Assembly (NCBI RefSeq): GCF_000004075.3
Contig: NC_026661.2
Span: 1,178,001-1,242,000 of the forward strand
Source: Cucumis sativus
Lineage: Eukaryota > Streptophyta > Magnoliopsida > Cucurbitales > Cucurbitaceae
DNA: 64,000 nucleotides
Direction of reading: 5' to 3'
How positions within the stretch are numbered: position 1 is the stretch's first letter; the number at the start of each line of letters is the position of its first letter. A program made the translations under genes and the position numbers. Shown in pieces: positions 1 to 11,989 of this stretch. The notes beneath the pieces are model-generated. The model saw only the letters and a program-made list of their open reading frames with translations, was not told the origin of the DNA and made no database searches.

Positions 1-300
1 CATTTAAATAAGTTATTGAAAATTGTTTTACGAAAATAGAATAATTTAGTAAATTAAATATACAAATTTTGGTTGGATTTAGAATATGAATTTTTTTAAA
101 AAAATGTATAAAAAATAAATTTCTACATACATAACCCTTCCCCAAACACATCTTATCATAACACTATCATAACACTACTCACATAACTCTTTCCCCAAAC
201 AACTTTTATCATAAAACTAGTTTTTATCATAACACTAGTTTTATTATAACCCTAATCCTTCCATAACTCAACCCTTCCCCCAAACGGCCCCTTAGCCTTT
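1..300 (+). repeat. Copy of a dispersed repeat, also present near the right end
   Basis: The first ~115 bases (Tttacgaaaatag, gtaaattaaatata, ggatttagaatatgaa and similar words) match the unit of the ~160-bp tandem array at about 61.5-62.4 kb. The next stretch (about 140-300), with repeated 'tatcataacact' and 'ccccaaac' words, matches the segment that follows that array at about 62.44-62.53 kb. Order and orientation are the same at both places. It is non-coding and probably the edge of a transposon-derived or satellite-like repeat that starts left of the window. Confidence 0.6.
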
Positions 301-2817
301 AAGTAGTTGGAAGTTTGGTTTCAATCTTAGTTCCCAACTTTTAAAAGGTAATAATTTACTTCTTGTTTCAATTCGATTTAAAAGTTTTGAGTTTTTCACT
401 TTCAATCATGATTTTTTATTGGTTAAATTATATACAAAAAAAAACACATGTAATTTACACTAATTTGCATAAAAAAAGTTCCTAAAATTTCAAAAGTAAA
501 GGAGTAAAAAGTTTTGAATAGAAATCATTAAAAAATATTATTTCGTGTTTTATTTATTATCTTTTTTCTTATACATTTCATATACTAGCTTAATTAAAGT
601 TTACAATTTTACTTATTTATTTATTTAGACTAACAATTGTCAATTAGTTACCAAAAAGGCATTAAGAGTGATGAAGAAGAGAGCGTGGAAAAAGATGGAA
701 AATAAGAAGATAAGACGATATTAACGATTTATGTTTATATAATAGTAAACATTGATGGATCCATAATTTTTGTTAATGGAGGCTTTATAGTTTAATAAAA
801 ACAATCTGAATAAATGTAAAGAATAAGACTTGGACCTAGTCTAGAGGGAGCTAAGAAGCAATTTTACCACTAAGTGAATTTCTACTATTGGTATATATTA
901 GTCAATTATATATACATATTATATAAAGAGCATAAAGTTGAGTGGAGTTCGAGTCTCCTCTAGACCTATGCTAAATTTGTCAATGTCAAACTGATAGTAA
1001 GTGTGTTTCTTTGTTTAATTATTTTTTAAAAGTTATTAAAGAGAAAATAAGTCAATTTTGTATATAAAATCCTAAAACTTCCTAACTTAAACATCAGAGT
1101 CTATGTGACACGCATACAACACGTGTGTAGATTTACTTATGTTTTGCATTTAATCACATGCTTTTCCACTCTAATTAATTTTACTTTAAACAATTTCAAA
1201 AACAAAAACAAAAACAGAATATTTTGAAAACTAGCAAATAGTCTTGAAAACGTAATCCTTTATCATCATCTTAATTTTTAAAACAAAAACTCAAATGATT
1301 TAGGTAGCAACAAAAACCATTTAACCCCACATGTATCCCTATGTATGCATGTATGGATCAGTATTGTATTAATATGTGGTATCGTCAATTGATAGGGTAG
1401 AATCATAAAAGCCTTTATTTAGATATTGATTATGGTTTGGTCAATAATTAAAGAAGTGTCAGTTAGGATTGAGATAAGATAAGCTTTGTGAATGTAATTA
1501 AAAGACTAGACCGTTGGTGTGACGTGGCATCAGTAGTTGACCTATTAAAACTCCAAGAGATTATATTTGAGTCACCAATTAAATAAAGTTTCCAATATTG
1601 GGTATGATTATAGGGAAGAAATCCGAATTATTAAAGTGACAATTATTATCCTTTAGAAAACTAATTAAGGCAAATATCATATAGTTTTACCCATCATTAA
1701 GTTACACACAAAGTTTATGCCATTTATGGGAGACAATTCATAGAATCGTGATCTTTTAATTTCTATTACTAAATCATCATGTATTCTATATAACTTTTGC
1801 ATTATTACTATATCTATTCTATCATATCTAAATTGGTTTTGCTTATATCTAAATTGATTTTTGCTTATGCATATGGAGTGAGAAGAGAATATTTTAACTT
1901 ACCATTTATACACAGCTTGATAATCATGACTTACTAAGTATGAAAAACAAAAGTATATATATTTTTCATATCTAAGTTTTAAGTTTAGGTTTCATTTAGT
2001 AGTCTTTAAATTTTGAGTTTGATTTCGGTACGTTTCAAAATGTTACAATTTTTTTGTGTTGTTTGATAACTAAGTTTATTTTTCTAATTTAATAACTACT
2101 TTTTGTCCGTAGTGTTAGTTATTTTTAAAAAATATTACTTAAGTTTAACTCTTTTATTTATCACTATTAAGCTTTCTTTAACTCCATTTAACAATTATTC
2201 GAAATTAATCATCAAACACTAAAAAAATAAATATTAATTAAAAATTCAAGGTTAAAAGTATAATATTTTTAAAATCTAAAAGTAAATGAAAATTAAATCG
2301 TATTTTTCTTTTAAAAACTCTACTAAAATGCAAATTAATTAAAAGGTTTAAGAACCTTTTAAACACAAAAGGTTGTAAAAGTCATAGAATAAATAGGTAA
2401 TTTAACCAAAACAAACATGGCCAGTCATGTCAAAATTCTTATTCATACAAACTATTTTTACCATAAACTTTATTTAAGCTTGAGTTGAGTTGATATATAA
2501 TAAAACAAACTTTTACAAACTTTAGTCTAAATTAGATTAATGAAATGAAAAAGACCCCTAGAGAGAGAAAAAGAAAAAAAAAAAAAGAAAGGTTGTATAT
2601 TGAAAAAAGAAATCCACTAGCGTAGGGGTATCAAATTTAGGGATATGATCAAAACTAAAAACAAAGCCACGATTGATGAAGCAAAAAATGGTGGAAGCTG
2701 ATGCCATGAAAGAACAACATTACCCACACACATACACTCCCAAAACTCACTTCTTTCATTCACCATTCCACCATTTTAATGTTTCATTCCTGATACTTTT
2801 TCATTCAAGAAATTATC

Positions 2818-3005
2818 AAAAATAACAAATTTAACAAAATATATACAACATATAGCAAAATTTGACACGTGACTATTGATAGACACTGACATCCTTTTGT
2901 TAGTGACATTGATAGACAGTGATAAAAAGTCTATTAGTTTTTATCATTGATAGATTGTGATATTGTGCTATATTTAAAAATATTTTTGAAATTTTGTCAT
3001 TTAAA
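2818..3005. repeat. TGATAG-rich dispersed repeat, copy A
   Basis: It carries words such as 'attgatagacactgac', 'gacattgatagacagtgata' and 'tatcattgatagattgtga', followed by a T/A-rich tail ('gctatatttaaaaatattttt'). The same order of words recurs at about 37.87-38.07, 48.90-49.05 and 60.15-60.27 kb. That makes it a MITE-like dispersed family rather than chance. Confidence 0.65.
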
Positions 3006-4069
3006 ATAATTAATCTCACGAAAATGTTGGAATTGGCCTCAACTTAATCGAGATCGATGGTTCGAATACTAGTTAAAATGTCATATTTATATTATATTTA
3101 GTGATATTTTGTTATTTACTTTTTATATTTCACTAGTAGGAGTCGAAGGTTACAAAGAGTGGTTTTTAGATAATAATAAAATTTATCACTTTTGTTTTTG
3201 GTATTAAATGTCAAAGATTAGGGTTTGAAAGAGATTTTCAAAATTTTGGTTGTTAAGTTCATATTTGTTAGCTAACAATAAATTTTAAGGTAATATATGG
3301 TATGAATTTGATTAAATGTGTAAAATGAGATCCAAATCCTATAATTTTCAATATGTTAATTTTAATTTTTTCCAGTGATACCAACTTTAGTTTTGAATTA
3401 TTAAAGTTGTTGTAGTTTGGTCCCCTTCCTTTTAAAAAGTCTTATTTTAGTTCTATCAACTTTTTAAAAGTAACTATTAACATTTTTACTTTCTCATCTT
3501 TTTATTATTTAACCATAGTAACTTAGAAAAGTAACATACCAAGAAACAAAAATAGTTTAACTAAATAAATGAAAATGGTTGTTTTTTACCCAAAAAAAAA
3601 TTGCAAACTAAAATTAAATGAAAAGTCTGAGGTGTAGAACTTAGGGTTTAAGTACCAAAATAAAATAGTCTCAAACAATAATAAAATTCAAACTAATTTT
3701 ACATGATTTTACTTGTATTAATTTTCACAGATTAGAGTTTAAATTCTCCAACTCAATTTTTTAAAAATACTTTAGAAACTATGTTGATTTTTTTTTCTTT
3801 GAATACAACAACTAGATGGAAGATTAAACTTTCGAATTTGTAATTTGTAAGTGAATTATTATTTGTAGGGATGGATGGGGTGTTTGTTAAAGCTATGTTA
3901 TATCATTTGTGCTGACAATGCTCCACGTTGGTAGGATATACCAAATTTTAAAATTTTGACTTTGTCATTTTGTTGAGTTATATCTAAAAATGAGAAAAAC
4001 GTTGTCACTTTGATCATTCATTTTGAATTCCATTGGACAAAAGATATAAATAACCAAATTTGATGGATT

Positions 4070-4110
4070 TGAATACATACACATACATACACATATACAT
4101 ATACATATTT
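4070..4110. repeat. CATA/TACA microsatellite
   Basis: Run of alternating 'acatacacatacatac' and 'acatatacatatacat' words. The small open frame that crosses it is an artefact of the repeat. Confidence 0.75.
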
Positions 4111-4177
4111 AATGCAGATTTTAAAACATTAGTTGCTTTTGATGGCCTCATTTCTCTGTCAAATGTAATTTTCTTGA

Positions 4178-4240
4178 TAAGCATACCAGCTCAGCTGGTT
4201 AAACATGGTCATGATTTCAAATCTGTGTTCCTTTTTTTTT
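4178..4240 (+). mobile_element. Possible tRNA-derived SINE head (A-box and B-box-like)
   Basis: 'agctcagctggtta' resembles the D-arm/A box of a tRNA. About 15 bases after it, 'catgatttcaaatctg' resembles a diverged T-arm/B box, and a T9 run follows shortly. The order and spacing fit the head of a plant tRNA-derived SINE. There is no complete cloverleaf, so it is not called as a tRNA gene. Evidence is limited to the two short boxes. Confidence 0.3.
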
Positions 4241-4881
4241 TCCAACTAATAATTCAAATGGAAAAGTTGGTTTTAGTTTGGAAGTTTTGGGTCTTGTTTT
4301 TGTTTGAGTTGTTTAAGTTTCGAATTATTTCAAATTTATTTAAGTTTTGAGTTTAGATTGAACTTAGTTTCATCTTATTCTAAAGTTTTGAGTTCAATTG
4401 GTTTTAAATGTTACAATTTTATTATTGGAATTTGAGTTTGGTTTTTATTTGGTAGTTTCTGTTTTAAGATTTACACTTTTGTCTTGATTTTTCACTAAGG
4501 CCATGTTACCCAATTAAAAACGTGGTAAATCAATAGTGATGTAAAAAGTGAGTCTCATTTGATTACTTCTTATTTTGTTTACTTGTATATGCGTATGTAC
4601 AAACACATGAGCCTTGCTTTCAAATATGCAATAAAACATGTGAATTGATTGACGAGTTGAGCATGCTCAATCCAATTGCGTTTGAAAATTAATTACGTCG
4701 TATTATTACTGTTAATGTCACGGTTACGACCATTATTGTTGTTGTTCAAAAGAAAAAAAAAAAAGCATGAACTTTGATTTTTGACCCTTAACGGCAATGG
4801 TAAACGTTAATGTAACAAAATTTATAACTATAAGTAATCAAGTTACATTTCTAATTTAGATTTGTTCATTATAGTCGATCC

Positions 4882-5100
4882 ATAAATAAAATATCATTAC
4901 AATTACAAAAATTATCATTATGGTTTGGTCAATGTGGCAAAAATACAAATGATGAAAGTCTAAAATTTAATTTGAATTGTAATGAAAATCCATCAATAAA
5001 ATATCATTACAATTGCACCAATTATCATTATGGTTTGGTCAATGTGGCAAAAATACAAATGATGAAATTCTAAATTTAATTTGAATTGTAATGAAAATGG
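4882..5100. repeat. Two-copy tandem duplication, 110-bp unit
   Basis: The segment running from 'aataaaatatcattacaatt' to 'gaattgtaatgaaaat' occurs twice in direct tandem, offset by 110 bases (anchors at 4885 and 4995), with only a few substitutions and a small indel. High identity suggests a recent duplication. Non-coding. Confidence 0.85.
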
Positions 5101-6486
5101 TGAAATCTAATTAATTATATATTTTTTTAAAAAAATTCGAGTCGAATACAAATTGAGTTAAGCTCTCGTTATAAAATATATGAAATAAGTATTTATTTAA
5201 TGAAAGCTCGAGAAATTTTCTTTTATCTTCATAATCGTGAGAACTCAAAGTTACCAGTGTTAATTTGAAACCTAATTCAAAACTTACAACAACAAGTCTT
5301 ACATTTTGAAGTTTCTAGAGACAAAAAAAAAAAGAAAAGAAAAAGATTTAGACCAAAACTTAAAAGGACTACAAATGTATTTTTTCTTATTTCATATTTA
5401 AAAGTAAGTAAGCCAAGTTTATGTTTTGTCCAGGGAATATATCTTAACTGGTTCAAGACATGAAAATTCAAAATTTGAGATTTTGACAGAAAATTGAGTT
5501 TGATCAATTATAATTACAAAATATAATCAACTTTCTAATATAATAATTGTGAGGATAGAGCCTTCCACTGGAAGGTTATGCAAGCTTTTTTTGCCAAACT
5601 ATGATCAATTGAATGAAGGCATAAAAGACTAATGAAGTATTATTATTATACTGAGCAGCTACTTAAATAAATGTCTTATTCTTTTTTTAATTCTGTAATC
5701 AAATTATTTGGATAAGTTTGGTACGGTAGGGAAATAATTAAGAATATAATAATGAGTTCATTATTTTATTATTTTTATTTTGAACAATAATATAATATTA
5801 AAACCAAAGACATAGACTTCCAAAAAGATATTGCATGAGAATGACATTTTCTTTTTGAATCAGAATATAAAAAACAATGCTGTGTTTAGATGTCACTCAC
5901 CACAAATGATTCAAAGCTGAGAATAATAGAGAGATGGTAGGATTTTGATTCTAATTCTCGATCACTATTGGCAGAAGTTTTGTATTAACACTTCCACTCT
6001 AAAAAATATGTCAAATGTAAATAAAAACAAGTCATTGACATAACAGAGAATAATTTAAAGTGTAAACAACAACAGAGAATCAACATACATTTAAGTAATT
6101 TGTTAATAGTATGTCAACTAAGTCAAGAAACAAAAGAGAAAGAATATCATATCATAGATTCAAACTGCATCTAAAGTTAAAAGTTTATATAGAAAATCCT
6201 AAAAACAAAATTGTAAATAACATAAATACAAATAAATACAGATTGTATTTAATACAGATGCAACTTTTTTAGGATCAATTAGAGTGCCCGATAACAAATC
6301 CAAGACAAACACGAGGATGAATGTAGTTATAAATTAAATTTTGGAAAAAGAGAAATGGATGGAATTGCTTTACATATAATGCCTTAAACAGTGTTAATGC
6401 TGAAGGGATGGAATTACTTTACGTACAATACCTTAAAGGAGCATACATACAATATGATACATAGAAATCCAAGTATTTTCATGGAA

Positions 6487-9400
6487 TCATATGATTAGCT
6501 CTGCATCATTTTCATCATCTGCTATATCGTCATCGTCCTCACCATCAAAGAGCCATTGTTCAAATTCATCCACCTCATCATAGTGGTGCATATAGAAACT
6601 GTCTGAGCTATCCCAATGGTCGGCACCCAACTCCTCACCATGACATGCTACATGCAAGAACGGTCTACTTCTAGCTAAAGCATCTACCAAATCGCGATGT
6701 AGACTTCCTGTCACACCCAACCATCTCATCCTTGGAAAGTATGGGTTCTTCAACCACTTGAACGAGAGCTGTGTAAGGCCACCACAATTGTACAAATCCA
6801 ACAGTCGCAAGCTACTCCCGTGTCGTTGGTCTTCATTGACCTGCATTGAGGCTAATGCCATGACTGAGACATCACCAATGAGTGGACATTGACGCAGTCG
6901 GAGTTCGGATATCGCAAACTTGCTTCTGGTTAGTTGTAAGATTGCAGCATCAGACAGGTAAGGAAGGTTGGATAGATCTAATACATGTAATTCTATTTTA
7001 GATAAGCCATCAAACAGGACAGTGATGGATTTATCTGTAAGCTTCTTGCAACACCGAACAGACAAGGAGACTAGTGAGCTCATGATCAAGGGTCTTAAGT
7101 GAGACAATCCTGCATCACTAATATCGGACCCGTCCAAAAGCAATGTCTTCAGTTTTGGAATAGTTCCGATAGCTCGAAGTGCTTCATCCCGAAGGCTTCT
7201 GCAATCTCTCAAGTCAAGATAACTTAGATCCTTGTTCAACGATAAGTTTTTAACGGCATCGTTTGTTAGGAGACTGCACCATCTTAAGCTGACATGTTTC
7301 AAGGAAAGGGAAGTAGCAGAGATGTCATGGAAAACTAGATGGGTTAATTGGATTCCATGGAACACCCTAAGCTTATTTAAATTAGAGAATGTATGCAGAA
7401 TTGTCCGGAACCCTGTGTCAGTAACGCGACAAAAGCCCCCGAGACAGATGCTCTCCAAGTCAGCACATCCGTCAACCATTAAGAGGATTCCAAGATCGTT
7501 TACTCTTCTAAAATAAGAAACAAGAAATTCCTGACTTCGGACCAAAGAGAGATGCCTCAATTTTGATAGCTGATTGATTTGTTGAAGGCCAACGTTGGTT
7601 AGGTCAAAAGAAAATCTTGGTTCAATGATGGGAGCATCTTGTAGTTCCAAATGAGTCAAGGAGATTAAACCTTTTGATATTGCACCAACCATAGCATCAG
7701 TTATGTAGTCCACCGAAAGGCACAACTTTTCAATGTTAGGCCACATGGATGGGACAATCCGATTCATAGAATTACCAACACCCAAATTTTGGCTGAGCAG
7801 TTCGGTGACCGTAACAGAATAGATACAGCCAATCTCCAGAGACGTTAGTTTTTCTGAAGCCATAGCCCAGACTCGAGCAAAATTTTGACGAAGGAAAAAC
7901 GAGACATCAAACATCAAGGTTAATGCCTGTTAATGCAGAAAACACATTAAGCATAAAACACATTCATGAGAAACGAAAGAAAATTAGACTCAAAAGCAAG
8001 AATAATAATCTGTAGACAGTAGTTAGGCTTGAATAAACTAACTATCCCGTGTAAAACAGAATTTGAAGGTTATCAATAATATCACAGCAATTTTTTCTCA
8101 AATTATACTAGTTCAGGTGTTTTCAGAGTTGTATAATCTTTGCTTAGAGAGACAAAAAAGTTTAGCTCAAACAAAACCATTTGCATAACATTTGTCATCC
8201 TTACATGATCTGAATACCTTAGTAGTTAAAACAATTAACCAAGAAGCGTACTGTTCTTAAACTAGATTGACAAGAATTGTCATCAACCTATAAACCTTTA
8301 TTCAAAGCCTTATAACGTACAAGAACAATTTTTGCTCCATCTAAATGATTGGGCACAAATACTTGAAACATTTGGGCCAAGTATATTTGAAAAACAAAAA
8401 TAACTCCGAAAGTTAAATCTATTGCAGCTACCCCTAGACAATATGAATGTTAATGACAGAATTCGGAAAAATCATCCAGAAAGTTCTTAGCCTGAACACT
8501 TCAACGGTGTATGCACCACGAGGTAGCTCAAGCAAACTTGGATCCGGTCTTCATCCTTGGCTCAATTTGCTAGGAAGATTTGGGCAAGTTCTATGCAAGT
8601 TACAAGCAGTGAGTCGAATTGGATTTAATTCCATGCCAAGCTACTTGAATCCACTTACATTAAAACTACTCTCTAAAATATTTGGAAAATGAAAAGAGAT
8701 CTTTTGGGGAATGGGCCTGGCTTTCTGCCTTTAGAGCTGGAACACCAGTTGTCTCATCAACTAGATAATAAATTAGCCACACGAATATAGAACAACAAAA
8801 AGCCCCACGAATACTGCACTTGTGCTATGTTACAATTCTTCTAAGACTATCAATAATCGGCTTAAAATAGCGAATGAGATTTTGTGTAGGAAACAAAGCG
8901 AAGGAACGCTGTAATTCTGACCATATTAAGGAGTTTCATCTTCTTGATTATTGCCAACACTTAGATTGTCCTATATTAATTACTAAGACATTTCATTTAG
9001 ATATTAACAACAGATATGCTACTGAGTCTTACTTCCAACTGTGTGCAACCACTTAGTAACTCTTCTAGATCCGCAATATGAATTGCCCGACCTCTTTTTT
9101 CAGCAACTGAACTCAAATAGAGGGACCTGGAGGGAAATATTGACCCAAAAACCCAAAAACAGCACCATTGAAACTTGCAAGAAATCTCATATAGCAATTT
9201 GACTTGATGGGTAACTAATGAAAAAAAAAAAGTTTTTAGCTTAGCTTTTAGGAATCAAGACAAAAATACCTTAGATCCTTGCAGCACCCTCCGATCTCAG
9301 AAAGCAATTTCCCACTGAAATCAGCGCAATTATGGAGACAGAGTTCGTGCAAGGAAGGCTTCAGCAAAAGCCGGATAGCTGAATCATCAAGCTGACCACA

Positions 9401-9897
9401 GTCTACCTTTAGGCTTCTCAGGAAAGGATTTGGAGGCAGTAGAGGCCTCAGAAATTCCACCGTTGGAGAAATTTCCTTGACGACAAACATCAAACGAGAA
9501 AAATAAATAAACTATAGAACAGCCAAATTTGAATTTCTTCTTTTCTATAAAAATTAAAGAGTAATTTCTGAAAGAGAAACAATTTCGGAATTAGAATAAG
9601 CATAACGCAAAAGAAAAAGAATTTCTCTGTGTTTGATGTAAAGAGGAAGTAACTAAAATTCCCATTTTGAAAAGTAGAAATCAAGGGGAAGTAGGGGGGA
9701 AATTGAAGGAGAAGAAGACTTACAAGGAGATGAAAAGTGGGGAGAAAGTTGAGAATTTGAGAAGCACAAGAATGGAAGGTCCTGCATGTGGAGGCAAGGG
9801 AGCAGATGGAAGGCAAATCGAGGTTAGTCATGATTGTAGCAAGGACAGCAGAAGGCAGGAGATCGAGGCTTTCGACGCTGCCATCTCCGTCCGCCAT
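6487..9897 (-). CDS. FBL10: F-box/LRR-repeat protein, FBL10-type
   Basis: Four coding exons give 637 residues: 9897-9724, 9475-9270, 9126-9033 and 7926-6487. Introns are 248, 143 and 1106 nt, all GT-AG, and the phases join cleanly. The N-terminus (residues about 10-50, SLDLLPSAVLATIMTNLDLP..CSLASTCRTF) is an F-box, which in this family binds SKP1 in an SCF ubiquitin ligase. The rest is leucine-rich repeats (for example residues with LSHLRPLIMSSLVSLSVRCC and LRLLDLYNCGGLTQLSFKWL), the presumed substrate-binding part. The tail is strongly acidic (DGEDDDDIADDENDAE). As I remember it, Arabidopsis At2g17020 (FBL10, about 656 aa) aligns along its length, including across each splice join used here. 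The start is the in-frame ATG just before the F-box; an open frame continues 12 codons upstream of it. The substrate is unknown. Confidence 0.93.
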
Positions 9898-11989
9898 ATT
9901 TTGTGTGTACAGTTTGAATTCAAGCTCCTTCAACTTTGATTCGAAGGAAGATGGATCTGGTTTTTCGGGAATGTACTGTTCACGACGACCATCTTTGCAT
10001 CCTCATCCAAACACAACCTCCCATCCCTTTTTTCTTTATTCAAATATAACAAAACCCAAATATATTTTTATAAATATAACAAAATCTCATTCATTTTTTT
10101 TGAAGTGTTGAAAATTGAATTGAAGACGTGTAGTTCAATTCAGTTTGTGTTAAATTGAAACCGTTTCTTATGCGGTCGTTTTGATTTAAGACATTAAACT
10201 GAATATATATAAGTATAACTTATTTAGGGTAGACTATAGAAGTGAAACTCAAATGACCCTTGAACTCGAATGACGTAGGGAAACGAAGATGACACTCTCT
10301 AACACACAAACATTTATTTTCATTCTAAAAATTGGAAAATCATGTTTATAATTTTTATATTGGTTTAAAATTTTGTATATTGTAGGTACTAGGCAAAATG
10401 TCGATACGTTAGAAAAATTTTACCAGAGGTTTCGTTAATGGCAATAATAAAAAAAGTTGAGTGGATGTCGAGGGCAATGATTGTGGAGGTGGACTCAACA
10501 GTGGTCGTCGAAAATGATTATTAAAAATTAGCCAATAATGATCATCGAAAAACAGTTGTAGAAAGTTAGCTACGAAAATTAGTTGTCAGATGTTGGTCGA
10601 CAACTATTACAAAAAAAAAAAAAAAAACAGTACACAAAATGTTACCGTAAGTGGTAGAGGTTTGTATTGAATTGAATCACCAAACAAAAGAAAATGGTTA
10701 CTTGAAGTTTGGCTAATTAGGATCCTCAAAAAATGGTAGAGGTTTTTTTTAAAACTATTGAGAAAAACGGTAGATGAAAGTTGGATGTTTGGAGGTTGGT
10801 AGTTCTCTTTTATTTATTTATTTATGCATATTGATTAACTTCTTGTTGTTTAGATCTACTTTTTTTTTTTTTTACTTATTATTAATTCTTACTTCTTCTT
10901 TCTTTCTTTTTTAGTAAATTCATTTTCTTTATAGATTATTGTTTATTTTACATGTTTATATTTATATTATGGATATATACTTTATTTAAATATTTGTATT
11001 TGGGCTGTGGTCCGTTTAATGTATTATTGGTAATAGTGGTTTAAATTTGTTAATATTTTAAATTTAGTTTCTTTTAAAAATATTCAAATGACGAATTCTA
11101 GAAATATTTAAAATTTTGATTTTGTCCAATCTTAAGAAAGGTAGCTCATTTTTTAAAAGTACAAGATCAATTCTAATATATTTTTATCCATTTTTTAATA
11201 TCCTTCTATACTATTGTGTATTGATTTATTTTTTTAAATTTTATTCAACTTCTTAACAATGTTTTTCTATTAGTCTCTAACACTTTTTAACCTTACTTTT
11301 AGTGGCTTCAAATTTACTTATTTTGAATCTTAAATAAATATTAATTATCTTTCTTATAGGAACAACTGTTTTCAAACACGTGTTCTATAAAATTTCCAAC
11401 AACATAATTTAGAAAATTTGAGAATATTTAGAAGTCGAAAATTGGTATTCAATATTTTTTTATTAAAATTTTAACGTGCTATTTTATGTTTGATTAATTG
11501 AGGATGCTATTTCTTTATTTATGTTTGTTTTGCTTATATAACTTTTATATTAAGCCTAATTAGGATTTTTTTAAAAAAAAATATTCTAAATACTTCTAAT
11601 TATAAATTTGTGAGTGTTTTAAAAAACAAATCCTTTTCCTAAACCAATTAAAAATCTTCTTTAAAACTATATTTTTGGTGTGTTTGTATATTATGTTGCA
11701 GTTTGTTGAGTTAAAATTTGTTAATTTTATTTGGTTGTGTAATAAAAAAATGATGGGTAAAATTAATGGTACATAAAATAGGACGTGGAGCTTGGTGAGG
11801 TCCGGTGCAAGTAAAATAAGTGATAAACTAATCATCTAAATTTAATCTTTACATGTTTGTTTAATTCTTTGGCTTATCCATGGCAATTGCTGATCCCCCG
11901 CAACTACCTTCTCTTCCATCTCCACGTGTTTATCCTTCTCATTCCTCTCCACTTCCATAGATTTTAGTGTGAGAGAGAACTCAGAACTA
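9898..11989. other. Intergenic region between divergent FBL10 and GGR genes
   Basis: About 2.1 kb separate the start codons of two divergently transcribed genes, so both promoters must lie here. The part next to 9897 is FBL10 5' UTR/promoter. About 10.43-10.62 kb has 'gtggtcgtcgaaaatgat'-like words with some resemblance to the repeats near 49.4-49.9 kb, ending in an A-run at about 10.61-10.63 kb. The remainder is AT-rich without recognisable elements, apart from a G-box near the GGR start. Confidence 0.5.
11923..11928 (+). promoter_or_regulatory. G-box (CACGTG) upstream of GGR
   Basis: A palindromic CACGTG lies 62-67 bases upstream of the GGR start codon. G-boxes bind bZIP and bHLH (including PIF) factors, and plastid isoprenoid genes are often light-regulated through them. 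Whether this site is promoter or 5' UTR, and whether it is used, cannot be told from sequence. Confidence 0.35.

Larger units (their letters stand above)
301..6486. other. Gene-free AT-rich intergenic region
   Basis: I see no credible gene. Open frames are short and full of homopolymer runs. The tract contains one copy of the TGATAG-rich dispersed repeat (about 2.8-3.0 kb), a CA/TA microsatellite (about 4.07-4.11 kb), a tRNA-like A/B-box signature (about 4.18-4.24 kb) and a 110-bp tandem duplication (about 4.88-5.10 kb). The last several hundred bases before 6486 are presumably 3' UTR and downstream flank of the minus-strand F-box gene, but I cannot place a poly(A) site. Confidence 0.6.

Noticed and set aside
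3050..3075. 'ggttcgaata' as a tRNA T-arm
   Set aside because: No acceptor stem, D-arm or anticodon arm can be placed around it.
7232..7516. Plus-strand open frame inside the F-box gene
   Set aside because: Antisense shadow of exon 4, which has strong family conservation on the other strand.
11969..11989. Upstream start for GGR
   Set aside because: The frame opens with GTG; the first ATG is at 11990 and begins a normal transit peptide.
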